Counted from the first letter of the stretch, positions 33,020 through 42,106 are shown. The stretch is 64,000 nt of DNA from Chloroflexi bacterium 54-19 (GCA_001898225.1 MKTJ01000031.1:35886-99885), one strand, 5' to 3'. The notes: a model not told the origin generated them from the sequence alone. Translations and numbers: made by a program.

Positions 33020-33550
33020 TTATTCCAAACTGATTAATTTCTTGAATTTTATCAGGGTTCCTTCCGAACGGTTGACAGTTTCGCTAACCCTGGTAAAGTT
33101 TGCCCGCTCCGCCACTCCTAACGATTTAGCGTTATCAGGATGAACGCGAATAATAGCGGTTTTATACCCCTTTTCCTTAAAAAAGGGCTGGATGAGATTT
33201 ACCGCCCTGGTGGCGTAGCCCTTACCGCGGGCTGAAGGATAAATGTTGTAGGAAATATTTATGTCGCCTTCTTCAAGCCCCTCGACCTGGGCCGGGTTGG
33301 CGTTACCATCAATCATGCCGACCTGCTGGCCGGTCTTTGCATCGAAAATGGCAAAACTATAGACGGGTCCGCCCTCTTCCCAGGCTTGCTGGTTTCGGAT
33401 AATCCAGTTGCGGACGGTTTCGATGGTGCTGACCCCGCCGCTCAACCAATGGACATTTTCGGCGTCGTCCCCGGCCAGGTGGGCCTCGGCATATTCGAGT
33501 TTGAAAGGGCGTAGGATTAATTCGCCATCCGTCAGTTCAAAGTCATTCAT
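33020..33550 (-). CDS. GNAT-family N-acetyltransferase
   Basis: A 176-residue acetyltransferase of the RimJ/RimL-like group: LTDGELILRPFKLEYAEAHLAGD at the start, the acetyl-CoA motif INISYNIYPSARGKGYATRAVNLIQPFF (Q/R-x-x-G-x-G/A as ARGKGYA) and KTAIIRVHPDNAKSLGVAERANFTRV at the end. It transfers an acetyl group from acetyl-CoA to an amine, possibly a protein N-terminus or small molecule. First gene of the unit with grpB-like and the solute-binding protein. Confidence 0.87.
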   Translation of the reverse strand: MNDFELTDGELILRPFKLEYAEAHLAGDDAENVHWLSGGVSTIETVRNWIIRNQQAWEEGGPVYSFAIFDAKTGQQVGMIDGNANPAQVEGLEEGDINISYNIYPSARGKGYATRAVNLIQPFFKEKGYKTAIIRVHPDNAKSLGVAERANFTRVSETVNRSEGTLIKFKKLISLE

Positions 33551-33663
33551 GGATTTCTCAACAACTGTCTGATTTATCTTAGCGTGAATTTATTGTATAA
33601 TCGCCCAATAAATTTTTATGGCAGTCACCAGGAATTTTCTTAAACCAGTTGACAACCAGTTGA

Positions 33664-34620
33664 AGGCGGTTTGCTATCCAACTTGACCCGCGCATAACCA
33701 GGATCACCTTTCGCAGCAAGATTTTAGGGGTTCTAAAGTCTTTTTATATTTACCTGCCACCCGGTTACGACCAGCCGCAAAACGCCAGCGAACGTTACCC
33801 GGTCCTGTATCTTTTCAGGGGCCACGAACGTGAGTGGATAAATTTGCAGGAGGATAGCTCGCGCCAGGGCCGCAGCATTGTTGACGTTTTCCTGGAAGCT
33901 CTTGCCAAAGGCTCGGTCGGGCCGATGATTCTGGTCTGCCCCGGTATCACCAGCGACGATAACCGGGTGCCGGGCCTGCTGGTCGATTTCAAACAGCCCG
34001 AACTGGCTAAAGGCTCGAAGGGGGTCGGGACCGGGCTATTCCAGCGTTTTTTTATCGAAGAACTGCTGGCCTATATTGACAAAAACTACCGCACCCTAGG
34101 CGAAGGTCACCGGGGCGTGGACGGCTTCTCCCTCGGCGGGTTCCAGTCCATAAAAATTGCCGCCCAGTATCCCGGCCTGTTTGCCAGCGCCGGTTCCTAT
34201 GACGGCACCTTCTTTTACGCTACCCCGGAAGGCGGTTTTGTCTCGCCTAAGGACGCCCTGTTCCGGGCGGGCCTGTTCGACCCCGCTTTCGGACGGCCTC
34301 GCGACCTGGCATTCGGAGCGCTCCACAACCCGGCCAACCTCATTATTAACAGCAAACCGGAAGACCTGGCAAAAGTTTTCTGGATGATCCAGACCGGACC
34401 GGAGTCAGCCGAGCCAAGCGACGCCAACTTCTACCGGGGCCGCTATATCGCCAACCTGTTGAGCGAAAAAGGCTCGCCCAACCACGTCCCACTGGTTATC
34501 CCCGATGGCAAGCACAACTGGGCCACCGCCGACCGCCACATGGCGATAACATTGCCGCTTCACTGGAAGGTGCTAACGGGCGCGACCGTCCCGGCCCAAC
34601 CCGATGTCCCAACTCCCTAA
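33664..34620 (+). CDS. esterase of the enterochelin-esterase/esterase D family, start codon unresolved
   Basis: An alpha/beta hydrolase with nucleophile motif GFSLGG in HRGVDGFSLGGFQSIKIAAQYPG, catalytic His in PDGKHNWATADRHM, and the family opening KSFYIYLPPGYDQ then RYPVLYLFRGHEREW. The conserved opening is encoded from about 33721, yet between the in-frame stop at 33661 and a TTG at 33844 there is no ATG, GTG or TTG. The first usual start (33844) would cut off about 40 residues of the core fold. Either an ATC/ATA/ATT start is used (AAGG stands before ATC 33676), or a frameshift joins it to the short frame from ATG 33618. Hydrolyses a carboxylic ester or thioester; substrate unknown. Overlaps the convergent padR gene by four bases. 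Confidence 0.75.
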   Translation, partial: RRFAIQLDPRITRITFRSKILGVLKSFYIYLPPGYDQPQNASERYPVLYLFRGHEREWINLQEDSSRQGRSIVDVFLEALAKGSVGPMILVCPGITSDDNRVPGLLVDFKQPELAKGSKGVGTGLFQRFFIEELLAYIDKNYRTLGEGHRGVDGFSLGGFQSIKIAAQYPGLFASAGSYDGTFFYATPEGGFVSPKDALFRAGLFDPAFGRPRDLAFGALHNPANLIINSKPEDLAKVFWMIQTGPESAEPSDANFYRGRYIANLLSEKGSPNHVPLVIPDGKHNWATADRHMAITLPLHWKVLTGATVPAQPDVPTP

Positions 34621-35303
34621 TAATAGCTGCCAAGCTCGCGGCGGCTGGCCCGCAGCCATTCGATAGTGGCTTCATTCTCTTTGAGGCGAAGTTTTTGGAC
34701 CAGTTGGGCAAACTGGTCTTCCTCGGCGGTGCGGTGGCGGTTGAGTTCCTGCTCGCTGGGGCGGGGATGGCTGCGGCGTCCTCCGCTGCGCTGGTAAAGC
34801 TCGTCTTCCTCGTTGGAATCGAACCCGCTATAGTTCCCCGCGCTGATACTCATCAAATCGTCGAGGTCTTCGTTCAGGCCGACCCCGCGCTCCAGGCGAT
34901 CGCTGAGGGACAGGCAAATCTCAAGCTGCCGGTCAATCAGGGCCAGCACATCGTCCACCCCAAGCTGGCGGGCAAAATAGAGTTTGACCAGGAAATCGAG
35001 CCGGATGTCCCGCGCCCGACCGACCGGGGTCCGCACCCACTCCATAAAAGCGGCCCGTCCCAGGGGGGTCAGGTGAAAGACCCGTTTGGGTGGCCGGGCG
35101 CCCTGGCTTTCCAGTTCGGCCTCGATATGCCCGGCCTTTTCCTGTTTTTTGAGCAAGGCATAGAGCATACTCATTTCGAGGTGGCAAATCTCGCCCAGGG
35201 CCATTTCGGGCGAAAAACGCCGGGCCAGTTCGTAGCCGTGTTTTGGGCCGTCAAGGAGTAGACCCAACAGGGCATATTCGGTTGGCATCGCATCTGAAAT
35301 CAT
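34617..35303 (-). CDS. PadR-family transcriptional regulator
   Basis: A 228-residue PadR regulator: winged helix TEYALLGLLLDGPKHGYELARRF, EICHLEMSMLYALLKKQEKAGHI and RPPKRVFHLTPLGRAAFMEWV, then a C-terminal helical dimerisation region (VinR/PadR-s2-like) with an additional polar tail rich in Glu, Arg and Ser. ATG at 35303 is taken as start; GTG 35312 and ATG 35288 are alternatives. It has its own promoter with an overlapping palindrome, suggesting autorepression. It converges on the esterase gene, and a regulator-target link is not shown. Confidence 0.85.
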   Translation of the reverse strand: MISDAMPTEYALLGLLLDGPKHGYELARRFSPEMALGEICHLEMSMLYALLKKQEKAGHIEAELESQGARPPKRVFHLTPLGRAAFMEWVRTPVGRARDIRLDFLVKLYFARQLGVDDVLALIDRQLEICLSLSDRLERGVGLNEDLDDLMSISAGNYSGFDSNEEDELYQRSGGRRSHPRPSEQELNRHRTAEEDQFAQLVQKLRLKENEATIEWLRASRRELGSYY

Positions 35304-35341
35304 AAAACCCACCCGCGCTTAAAGAAAATCTGCAGTATTGA

Positions 35342-35360
35342 ATATTCAAACATAGAATAT
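35342..35360. promoter_or_regulatory. candidate PadR operator
   Basis: ATATTCAAACATAGAATAT is an inverted repeat with six-base arms and a seven-base centre, just downstream of the padR -10. Fits autoregulation. Confidence 0.45.
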
Positions 35361-35365
35361 CCAAT

Positions 35366-35394
35366 AATATACAGGCCATTTTATGTTAAGTCAA
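35366..35394 (-). promoter_or_regulatory. promoter of padR
   Basis: On the minus strand TTGACT (35394-35389) and TATATT (35371-35366) are 17 bases apart. Confidence 0.65.
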
Positions 35395-35426
35395 GGCAAT
35401 TCGAAATAGGAAAAAGGGGTTATATT

Positions 35427-36158
35427 TCAGGGGCGGGCGGCTTCTTTGAAGCGGTACCCCACGCCCGGCTCGGTGATGATGTGACGGGGGTGGGCCGGGT
35501 CAACCTCGATTTTCTGGCGCAACTGGCCGATAAAGACGTGCAAATACTGGCTTTCCTGCCCGTACTCCGGTCCCCAGACGTTGACCAGGGCGGCCCGGTG
35601 GGTGATGACCCGCCCGGCGTTCTGGGCCAGGTAGCGCAGGAGGTCGTACTGTTTGGGAGTGAGTTTTACTTCCTGGCCCTGGAAAGTGACCAGGCGGCGG
35701 GCGAAATCAATCTGCAAATCCTCGTCGTTAAAGCCCAACAAATCCTCTTTGCGCGAGTTCTCTTTGAGCTTGGCGCTCCGCCGCAAGGCCACCCGAATCC
35801 GGGCCAGCAGTTCGTCCATACCGAACGGCTTGGTCAGGTAATCGTCCGCGCCGAGGTCGAGGGCTTCGACTTTTTGCCGCTCCTCCCCGACCGCCGAGAG
35901 AATGATAATCGGCACCTGGCTCCATTCCCGAATCCGGCGGCAGACCTCCAGGCCGTCAATTTTGGGCATCATCAAATCGAGAATAACCAGGTCGGGCAGG
36001 TTTTCCTCAGCCCGTTCGAGGGCTTCCTGGCCGTCCGCCGCCATAATGACGTTGTAACCGCGCCGGGTCAGGTTGCGGTTGAGGGTTCGCAAAATGGACT
36101 GCTCGTCGTCGGCTACAAGGATTGTATTATTTTCTGCGGGTCTATCGTGTGTTTCCAT
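35427..36158 (-). CDS. OmpR/KdpE-type response regulator
   Basis: A 243-residue regulator: receiver domain with phospho-acceptor Asp in PDLVILDLMMPKIDG and the K in DYLTKPFGMDEL, followed by a winged-helix DNA-binding domain (KLTPKQYDLLRYLAQNAGRVITHRAALVNVWG, then HVFIGQLRQKIE, ending GVGYRF). The KdpE-like C-terminal part and the KdpD-like partner suggest a Kdp-type pair, but no kdpABC genes are in the window. It lies 163 bases downstream of the kinase gene on the same strand. Confidence 0.9.
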   Translation of the reverse strand: METHDRPAENNTILVADDEQSILRTLNRNLTRRGYNVIMAADGQEALERAEENLPDLVILDLMMPKIDGLEVCRRIREWSQVPIIILSAVGEERQKVEALDLGADDYLTKPFGMDELLARIRVALRRSAKLKENSRKEDLLGFNDEDLQIDFARRLVTFQGQEVKLTPKQYDLLRYLAQNAGRVITHRAALVNVWGPEYGQESQYLHVFIGQLRQKIEVDPAHPRHIITEPGVGYRFKEAARP

Positions 36159-36171
36159 TTTCTTGAAAAGT

Positions 36172-36202
36172 GTTTAGTTTTTGGTATTTAGTGTTTAGTA
36201 AA
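36172..36202. repeat. TTTAGT-type intergenic repeat, copy 2
   Basis: Contains GTGTTTAGTTTTTGGTATTT and then AGTGTTTAGTAAAT, almost matching copy 1 at 20164-20200. Confidence 0.5.
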
Positions 36203-36297
36203 TCTGATTTAGCTTGATGAGCTTGTACTCTTACCTAACAATTTGAAGATTTTTAGATTTTAAGTGGTTTCAAAGGAAATTCTTTACAAACGGTTCA

Positions 36298-36332
36298 CCA
36301 CTAAAAACTAATAACTGAAAACTAAACACTTC
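36298..36332. repeat. TTTAGT-type intergenic repeat, inverted copy 3
   Basis: Contains CACTAAAAACTAATAACTG followed by AAAACTAAACAC. Read on the minus strand it gives GTGTTTAGTTTTCAG and TTAGTTTTTAGTG, the same units as copies 1 and 2. Copies 2 and 3 flank the gap between the regulator and kinase genes. Confidence 0.5.
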
Positions 36333-37974
36333 TAATCGGCAACCAAAACGAAAAAATGCTGCCGCCACCCTGGCGGTTTTCAGCCCAAATCTGGCCGGAA
36401 TGAGCCTCAATTATACCTTTGCAAATTGCCAACCCCAGGCCGCTGCCGGGGACCGGGTTGGTCAGGCGGGCTTCCCGGCCCGGCGCGACCCGGTAGAATT
36501 TCTCAAAGATATGCCCCAGTTCGGTTTCGGGGATGCCGCTGCCCCGGTCGGCAATCTCCACCATCACGCCCGGCACCCGCTCGGTCTTTTCAGTTTCGCC
36601 AGGGCGTTCGCCGGGTTGGAACGGGGTAGTCACGAAGCGGGAAGCCTGGCAAACCTCGACCGAAATTGGCTTGTTCACCGGGGAATATTTTACGGCATTT
36701 TCCAGGAGGTTTGAAACCACCTGTTCGATTTGCAGATAGTCAAGCGGGACCAGGGGCAGGTCATCCTCGAAACAGGCCTCGACCGGGTGGTGCGCCAGGG
36801 CGTTCGCGCGGGTCAGGCGGTCTATGGTCTGGCCGACTATTTCCGGCAAGAAGTAGAGCCCCTTCTGGGGCACCAGGCGGCCCGCTTCAATCCGGCTTAG
36901 GTCAAGCAGGTTAGAAATCAGGCGGCTGAGCCGGTCGCTTTCCTGGTCAATAATTTCGACGTATTCGGTGAGTTCGTCCGGCTCAAGCTCGGTCCCGGCG
37001 TCTTTCAACCCGGCCACGGCGGTCTTGATGGCCGTGATAGGGGTGCGCAATTCGTGCGAAACCAGGCCGAGTAACATTGATTTAAGGCGGTCGGTCTCTT
37101 TCAGGCTGGCGACCAGGGCATTTTCGGCGATAAGGTTGGCGTGGTCAACCGCCAGGGCCGCCTGGTTCGCCAGGATTTGAAACCAGCGCCGCTCCTGCGG
37201 CTCAAAGACTTCTTTCTCTTTTTCGGCAGAGGGTTTTCTTTTGGTGGTTTCTTTTGGCTCCTTTAAGAAGACAAACAGCACCCCCAGGGCCTGCTCGCCC
37301 CGCAAAAGGGGCAGGTAAGCGGTCCGGCCTTGCCCTTCCAACCGGGCATAAATGGGTTCCTTCCTGTTAAACGAAGAATCAACCAGGGCCGAGCTAAAGG
37401 AGGGAGGCGGTCCGGCGGCGGGGACTTCGGGGTAACTGGCGTTCAGGGTCAGTTGGTCAGGCTGGTCGGGAGTGGCCGTGTAGAGGGCCGCGAAACCGGC
37501 CTCGGAGTTCTGGGTGACCTGGCGGACCACCTGTTGGAGCATCGGGGCAGGTTGGGCTTCACCCAGCACCGCCACGTTGACCTGGTTCAGGGCCGAGGTT
37601 TCCTGCTGGCCCAGTTTGGCCTGTTCGGTGTTGCGGCGGGCGCGGGCGGCAATCTCGCTGGTGATAATGGCGGCCACCAGGAAGCTGACCACCGCCACTA
37701 CCCCCGCGGCGGAGTCTATATAGAGCGTCCCAAAAGGCGTTATGAAGAAGTAGTTCAGGCTGAGCAGGCCGAGGATGGAAACGGCTATCCCCGGCCATAA
37801 ACCGAACCGGCTGGCAATTAAAAGCACCACCAGGATAAAGACCAGGGCGACATTATAAAGAAATTGCTCGAATTCGAAGAATTTGAGGATAGCGGTAGCC
37901 AGGGCTATGCCGAGAGTGCCGGTAAGGAACCCGACCAGTTCTTTTTTAGTTTTTTTGGCCTTTTCCCCGACCAT
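36322..37974 (-). CDS. KdpD-like sensor histidine kinase lacking the N-terminal KdpD domain
   Basis: A 550-residue membrane kinase: four closely packed transmembrane helices of the KdpD/DUF4118 type (about 15-110), a GAF-like domain (about 125-270), HisKA with the phosphorylated His in LLGLVSHELRTPITAIKTAV, and HATPase_c with N, G1 and G2 boxes (LLENAVKYSP, VEIADRGSGIPE, GSGLGLAICKGIIEAHSG). The KdpD N-terminal Usp and Walker domains are absent. It phosphorylates the response regulator at 35427-36158. The stimulus is unknown; a potassium role is only a family analogy. Confidence 0.9.
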   Translation of the reverse strand: MVGEKAKKTKKELVGFLTGTLGIALATAILKFFEFEQFLYNVALVFILVVLLIASRFGLWPGIAVSILGLLSLNYFFITPFGTLYIDSAAGVVAVVSFLVAAIITSEIAARARRNTEQAKLGQQETSALNQVNVAVLGEAQPAPMLQQVVRQVTQNSEAGFAALYTATPDQPDQLTLNASYPEVPAAGPPPSFSSALVDSSFNRKEPIYARLEGQGRTAYLPLLRGEQALGVLFVFLKEPKETTKRKPSAEKEKEVFEPQERRWFQILANQAALAVDHANLIAENALVASLKETDRLKSMLLGLVSHELRTPITAIKTAVAGLKDAGTELEPDELTEYVEIIDQESDRLSRLISNLLDLSRIEAGRLVPQKGLYFLPEIVGQTIDRLTRANALAHHPVEACFEDDLPLVPLDYLQIEQVVSNLLENAVKYSPVNKPISVEVCQASRFVTTPFQPGERPGETEKTERVPGVMVEIADRGSGIPETELGHIFEKFYRVAPGREARLTNPVPGSGLGLAICKGIIEAHSGQIWAENRQGGGSIFSFWLPIRSV

Positions 37975-38037
37975 ATTATGAAAAATCCCTTTGCAAAACC
38001 CTTTTATAATTCTTAACTTTTCTCAACCATAGACTTA

Positions 38038-38066
38038 GTGACAAGGACCAATCATACACCTATAAT
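38038..38066 (+). promoter_or_regulatory. promoter of the oxidase cluster
   Basis: GTGACA (38038-38043), 17-base spacer and TATAAT (38061-38066). The leader to the first gene would be about 190 bases. Confidence 0.65.
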
Positions 38067-38263
38067 AGTAGCAGGTTACACATTAGATCGCATGGTTCAG
38101 CAATATTCCTTTTCATACTACAAACTAAAAGAAAATAGTTCCATTTCGGTACCTGGCTCAGACGGTTTTTTGGCCGTAAAGCTTACCGGGATTCGGCCAA
38201 TTTAAGATTTCGCGCTTATCAACCGGGCTTACAATGTCGTTTCTAGTCTAGGAGGTAGCGGGC

Positions 38264-39379
38264 ATGAAAATGACCTTCGGCACAGTGCTGGCCGGGGCTG
38301 TCTTAGTTGTAATCACCGTAGTGTTTATGACGCTAGGGGTATCTACCCTTACCTTTCAACCACTACCGTCGGATACCGCTCGACCGTTAACCGACCAGGA
38401 AGAACGCGGTCGCCAGATATACATGGGTAACGGCTGTGTCTATTGCCATACCCAGTACGTCCGGCCCCAGGACTGGAACGCTGCCGGGGGCGCGAAAGCC
38501 TCACGGGTAGCCCAGGCGGGTGACTATATCTTCCAGAAAACCATGCTGCTCGGCACCGAGCGCACCGGCCCCGACCTTTCCCAGGAAGGCGGCATCCACC
38601 CCGACGACTGGCACCGCGCCCACTTCACCAACCCGCGTTACACCAGCCCGAACTCAATAATGCCCCAATTCTCCTTCATCCAGGGGCGCGAACTGGACGA
38701 CCTGATTGCCTATGTCCAGAGCCTGGGCGGTAAAGCCGCCGATGCCCGCATGGCCCAGCTTAAATCGACCCAGGACGAGGTGATGAAAGCCTGGAATACC
38801 AGTTACGAAGCCCACCTGGCCCAGATTAAAACAATGGTCCCCGATAGCTGGAAAGAACTAAAAAGCGCGGTCCCGCCGACCCAGCGCAGCCTCCTGCACG
38901 GCAAACAAATCTTCGTGACCAACTGTATCGGCTGTCACGGCCAGTACGGTGATTCACGCGGCCCGGCCTCCCAGTTTATGAAGCCCGACCCGGCCAACTT
39001 CACCCGGCCCGAACTTCAACTCGCCGCCAGCGACGGCCAGTATTACCAGTATTTGCTCTTTGGCCTGCCCGGCACCTCCATGCCAGCCTGGGGCGACTAC
39101 CTGACCGTCCAGGACATCTGGGACGTGATTAACTTCCTGCGGACTATTCCGAAGGGCGGCCTGGTCGTACCGGACGAGCAACTGACCCCGGCCCTGATGC
39201 TCCAATTCGACCCGACATATGGCAAGGGCGCGCCCGGCGGTTACCAGGGACCCGACCCCAGCAATTCCGACAAGATTCTGGACGACCCGTTGTGCGATGT
39301 TAATGTTTTCCCGGATGTCAGCGTGCTGCCGGGTGGGGTCCGCCCCGCCGACTGCCAGGTGGGTTCGGGAGGCAAATAG
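38264..39379 (+). CDS. ccoO: cbb3-type oxidase subunit II-like diheme cytochrome c, first copy
   Basis: A 371-residue protein. An N-terminal transmembrane anchor (about 6-28) is followed by a CcoO-type domain with heme site CVYCH (C58, C61, H62), TQYVRPQDW and the distal ligand in NSIMPQF; a second cytochrome c domain follows with CIGCH (C221, C224, H225) and SMPAWGDYL. It thus fuses CcoO with a CcoP-like cytochrome. It passes electrons from cytochrome c to the catalytic subunit on the outer face of the membrane. Very similar to the gene at 42384. First gene of the cluster; AGGAGG before the ATG. Confidence 0.9.
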   Translation: MKMTFGTVLAGAVLVVITVVFMTLGVSTLTFQPLPSDTARPLTDQEERGRQIYMGNGCVYCHTQYVRPQDWNAAGGAKASRVAQAGDYIFQKTMLLGTERTGPDLSQEGGIHPDDWHRAHFTNPRYTSPNSIMPQFSFIQGRELDDLIAYVQSLGGKAADARMAQLKSTQDEVMKAWNTSYEAHLAQIKTMVPDSWKELKSAVPPTQRSLLHGKQIFVTNCIGCHGQYGDSRGPASQFMKPDPANFTRPELQLAASDGQYYQYLLFGLPGTSMPAWGDYLTVQDIWDVINFLRTIPKGGLVVPDEQLTPALMLQFDPTYGKGAPGGYQGPDPSNSDKILDDPLCDVNVFPDVSVLPGGVRPADCQVGSGGK

Positions 39380-39386
39380 GTAACAA

Positions 39387-40454
39387 ATGGCGGTCAATAT
39401 CAAACGAAAAAACGGCATAACTCCGCCTGAGACCCGCCCGGTGGCGGCGGACCCGGCCCGGCCCAACCTTTTCCGGTGGGTGCTGGTAGCCCTGGCAATC
39501 TCGGCGGTGCTGGAATTGCTCCTGTGGCGGACTTTCTCGCGCATCGGGGTCTTTATCCCCAAGCAAAGCACCTTTCAAACCGTCTACGACATCCTGAGCG
39601 GTATCGGGCGATTCGTCCTGACCTTCTCGGTCATTATCTCGGTCATTATGCTGACCCTGGCAGTGTTAAAACTGCGGGAAGCCGGGCGGTTTGGCCGGGT
39701 CCAGGGGAGCAGGGTCGCGGCCCGCAACTGGGCGTTGGCGGTCGCCTTTGTGAGTATCGCCCTGGTCCTGCTAATCACTTTTACCCAGTTATTCCCGAAC
39801 GAGGAAGTCCCGGCCCTGTCGCTGCTGTTGCGGATTTCGCTGATAGTGGCTTTCTCGGCCCTGGCCTGGGACTACTGGAAAGCGAACCACGAGTGGCTGC
39901 GCCGCCTTTTTATCGGGCTGCTCTGGTCCGGGTACGTTATCCAGGTAGTCGCCAAACTCTTGCAGGATTACCTGCACCTGCCCAACTCGCAAAACTGGTT
40001 TATCCCCTTGCTGATGGTGGGCGAGGCGGCAGTGCTGGTCAACGGGGTAGTGCTTTATTTTATTTATGGCGGGGGCGAGAAAAACCCGCTCCGGTCGATG
40101 GTCCGCAACTGGCCCGCTTTCGTGGGGGCGCTGGTCCTTACCGGGATTTTCGTGGGCCTGACCTTTCTGACGGTGGCCGAATCGGACATCGTGCCAATCC
40201 TGGGGCTATATGCGCTCGGCTACACCATGCAACTGCCTTTGCCGCTGTACATAATCGCCCTGTTTTTCCTGCTATACACGGTCTTTTTTAACCTGGGCCA
40301 CCTGCGCGAAGGGAAATTTCGCCGGGCCGCCGCGTTTGGACTGCTACTGATTTTTACAGGCGGCTACCTGTTCAATATCTCCAACCAGTATTTCTTCGCC
40401 CTGGCCGGAACTTTATTGCTCGCCCGGCCCGAACTGGTGGAGGAATGGTACTAA
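39387..40454 (+). CDS. polytopic membrane protein of the oxidase cluster, function unknown
   Basis: A 355-residue protein with about nine to ten hydrophobic helices (starting at FRWVLVALAISAVLELLLWRTF, about 29-50) and no heme motif, conserved His pairs or known domain that I can recognise. It begins seven bases after the ccoO stop, so it is co-transcribed and probably co-translated. It may be an accessory or quinone-interacting subunit, but this rests on position only. Confidence 0.75.
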   Translation: MAVNIKRKNGITPPETRPVAADPARPNLFRWVLVALAISAVLELLLWRTFSRIGVFIPKQSTFQTVYDILSGIGRFVLTFSVIISVIMLTLAVLKLREAGRFGRVQGSRVAARNWALAVAFVSIALVLLITFTQLFPNEEVPALSLLLRISLIVAFSALAWDYWKANHEWLRRLFIGLLWSGYVIQVVAKLLQDYLHLPNSQNWFIPLLMVGEAAVLVNGVVLYFIYGGGEKNPLRSMVRNWPAFVGALVLTGIFVGLTFLTVAESDIVPILGLYALGYTMQLPLPLYIIALFFLLYTVFFNLGHLREGKFRRAAAFGLLLIFTGGYLFNISNQYFFALAGTLLLARPELVEEWY

Positions 40455-40517
40455 CAACCATAAAGCTTCGAACCTTGAGTTGTAATAGGTTACGTTAAAG
40501 CCGGAGGCTATTCAAAG

Positions 40518-41978
40518 ATGACTGCTACGCAAGAATTAAGCGGGAGTAGAGCGGCAACCTCTACCGATGAATATGGCGCGAGTAGAGCCTGGATTTACAG
40601 TTCGATAATCTGGTTGGCCGTAGGCACTTCCTTTGCCCTTATCGCCGCTATTGAAATGGTTTCGCCGGACTTTTTGGGCGGTATCTCATACCTGGAGTTC
40701 GGGCGTATCCGGCCCATCCACGTCAACAGCGTGACCTTCTTCTGGCTTTCCATGGCGAACATCGGGGCCTTTTATTACATCGTGCCAAAATTGACGGGCC
40801 GCCCCATCTGGAGCGAACAGCTTGCCAAGGTCTCGATGTGGCTCTGGAACATCGTTGGAATCCTGATGGTCCTGACGCTGGCGGCAGGGTTCAGCCAGGC
40901 CCGCGAGTACGCCGAGATGATCTGGCCGCTCGACATCTTTGTCATGATTGTCCTCCTGCTCAACGCCTTTAACATCCTGATGACCATCTACAAACGGCGT
41001 GAGAAAAAACTCTACGTCAGCATCTGGTACATCATGGGTTCGGTGGTCTGGCTGCCGCTGGTCTACGCGATTGGTAACGTCATCTGGTCGCCTTTTGTCG
41101 GCAACCCGGACGAGCCCAACCAGAACCTCTTTAGCGGTTCGCTGACCGGTATCAACGACGCGACCTGGAACTGGTTCTACGGACACAACATCCTGGGCCT
41201 CTGGTTTACGACCGGCGGCGTCGCCCTGGTCTATTATCTCGTCCCGGTAATTACCAAGACCCCGGTTTACAGTCACCTGATGTCTATGATTGGCTTCTGG
41301 TCAATCAGCCTGTTCTATTCGATGGTCGGCCAGCACCACATCCTGGCGACCCCCACCCCCGGCTATTTGAAACTTATCGCCACGCTCGGTTCTATCGGTC
41401 TGTTCATCCCGGTGCTGACCTTCCTGACCAACATCTGGATGACCATGCGCGGCAACTGGGGCCGGATATACGCCTCTCTACCCCTGAAATTCGTACTGGT
41501 CGGGACAGTCTTCTACTTTATCACCTGTATTCAGGGGCCTTTCCAGGCGGTCCAGAGCTTTAACCGGCTGATTCACTTCACCAACTGGATTGTAGGGCAT
41601 GCCCACCTGGCCTTGCTCGGCACCATGACCACCTGGGCGATGGGCGCGATTTATTACATCATCCCGGTCACTCTCAAACGCCGGATATACAGCCCTGGCC
41701 TGGCAGAAATCCAGTTCTGGATGGTCGTGAGCGGCTTCCTCCTGATTATGATAAGCCTGCAAGTGGTAGGGCTAATCCAGGGGGCCGAGTGGCTGCGGGG
41801 CGAACCGGTCTACAAAACGGTCCAGGACTTGAAACCCTATTTCGCGGTCCGGGCTATCGGCGGCTCGATGGTCGTCGTGGGCGCTTACATCCAGGCTTAC
41901 AACATTTACAAGACGGTCCGTAGCGGTCCACGCATCCAGACGCAGATGGAGCAATCGCTGGCCGAAGTCGGTGGTTAG
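40518..41978 (+). CDS. ccoN: cbb3-type cytochrome c oxidase catalytic subunit I
   Basis: A 486-residue heme-copper oxidase subunit with twelve or so helices. Expected metal ligands are all visible: H68 (low-spin heme b, RPIHVN), H223 (CuB, WFYGHN), H273 and H274 (CuB, MVGQHH) with Y267 one turn before, and H361 and H363 (hemes b3 and b, IVGHAHLALLG). It reduces O2 to water and pumps protons. GGAGG precedes the ATG. The only complete catalytic subunit in the cluster, lying between the two ccoO copies. Confidence 0.93.
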   Translation: MTATQELSGSRAATSTDEYGASRAWIYSSIIWLAVGTSFALIAAIEMVSPDFLGGISYLEFGRIRPIHVNSVTFFWLSMANIGAFYYIVPKLTGRPIWSEQLAKVSMWLWNIVGILMVLTLAAGFSQAREYAEMIWPLDIFVMIVLLLNAFNILMTIYKRREKKLYVSIWYIMGSVVWLPLVYAIGNVIWSPFVGNPDEPNQNLFSGSLTGINDATWNWFYGHNILGLWFTTGGVALVYYLVPVITKTPVYSHLMSMIGFWSISLFYSMVGQHHILATPTPGYLKLIATLGSIGLFIPVLTFLTNIWMTMRGNWGRIYASLPLKFVLVGTVFYFITCIQGPFQAVQSFNRLIHFTNWIVGHAHLALLGTMTTWAMGAIYYIIPVTLKRRIYSPGLAEIQFWMVVSGFLLIMISLQVVGLIQGAEWLRGEPVYKTVQDLKPYFAVRAIGGSMVVVGAYIQAYNIYKTVRSGPRIQTQMEQSLAEVGG

Positions 41979-42106
41979 AATATAGGGGCCGGGAGGCTTT
42001 ACAGCCCGCTCGCACCCGGCCTGTCCCTGGGCTACGCGCCCCCCAAAGAAGACTGAATTCAAAGACTGAATTCCGGCAATGCCGAGGCAATTAGGGAGAT
42101 AAGAAG

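Noticed and set aside
35481..36191. Long plus-strand frame opposite the response regulator
   Set aside because: It mirrors a clear OmpR-type gene and has no recognisable domain.
36322..37974. Full potassium-sensing Kdp system
   Set aside because: KdpD N-terminal domains and kdpABC are absent, so only a KdpD-like kinase is claimed.
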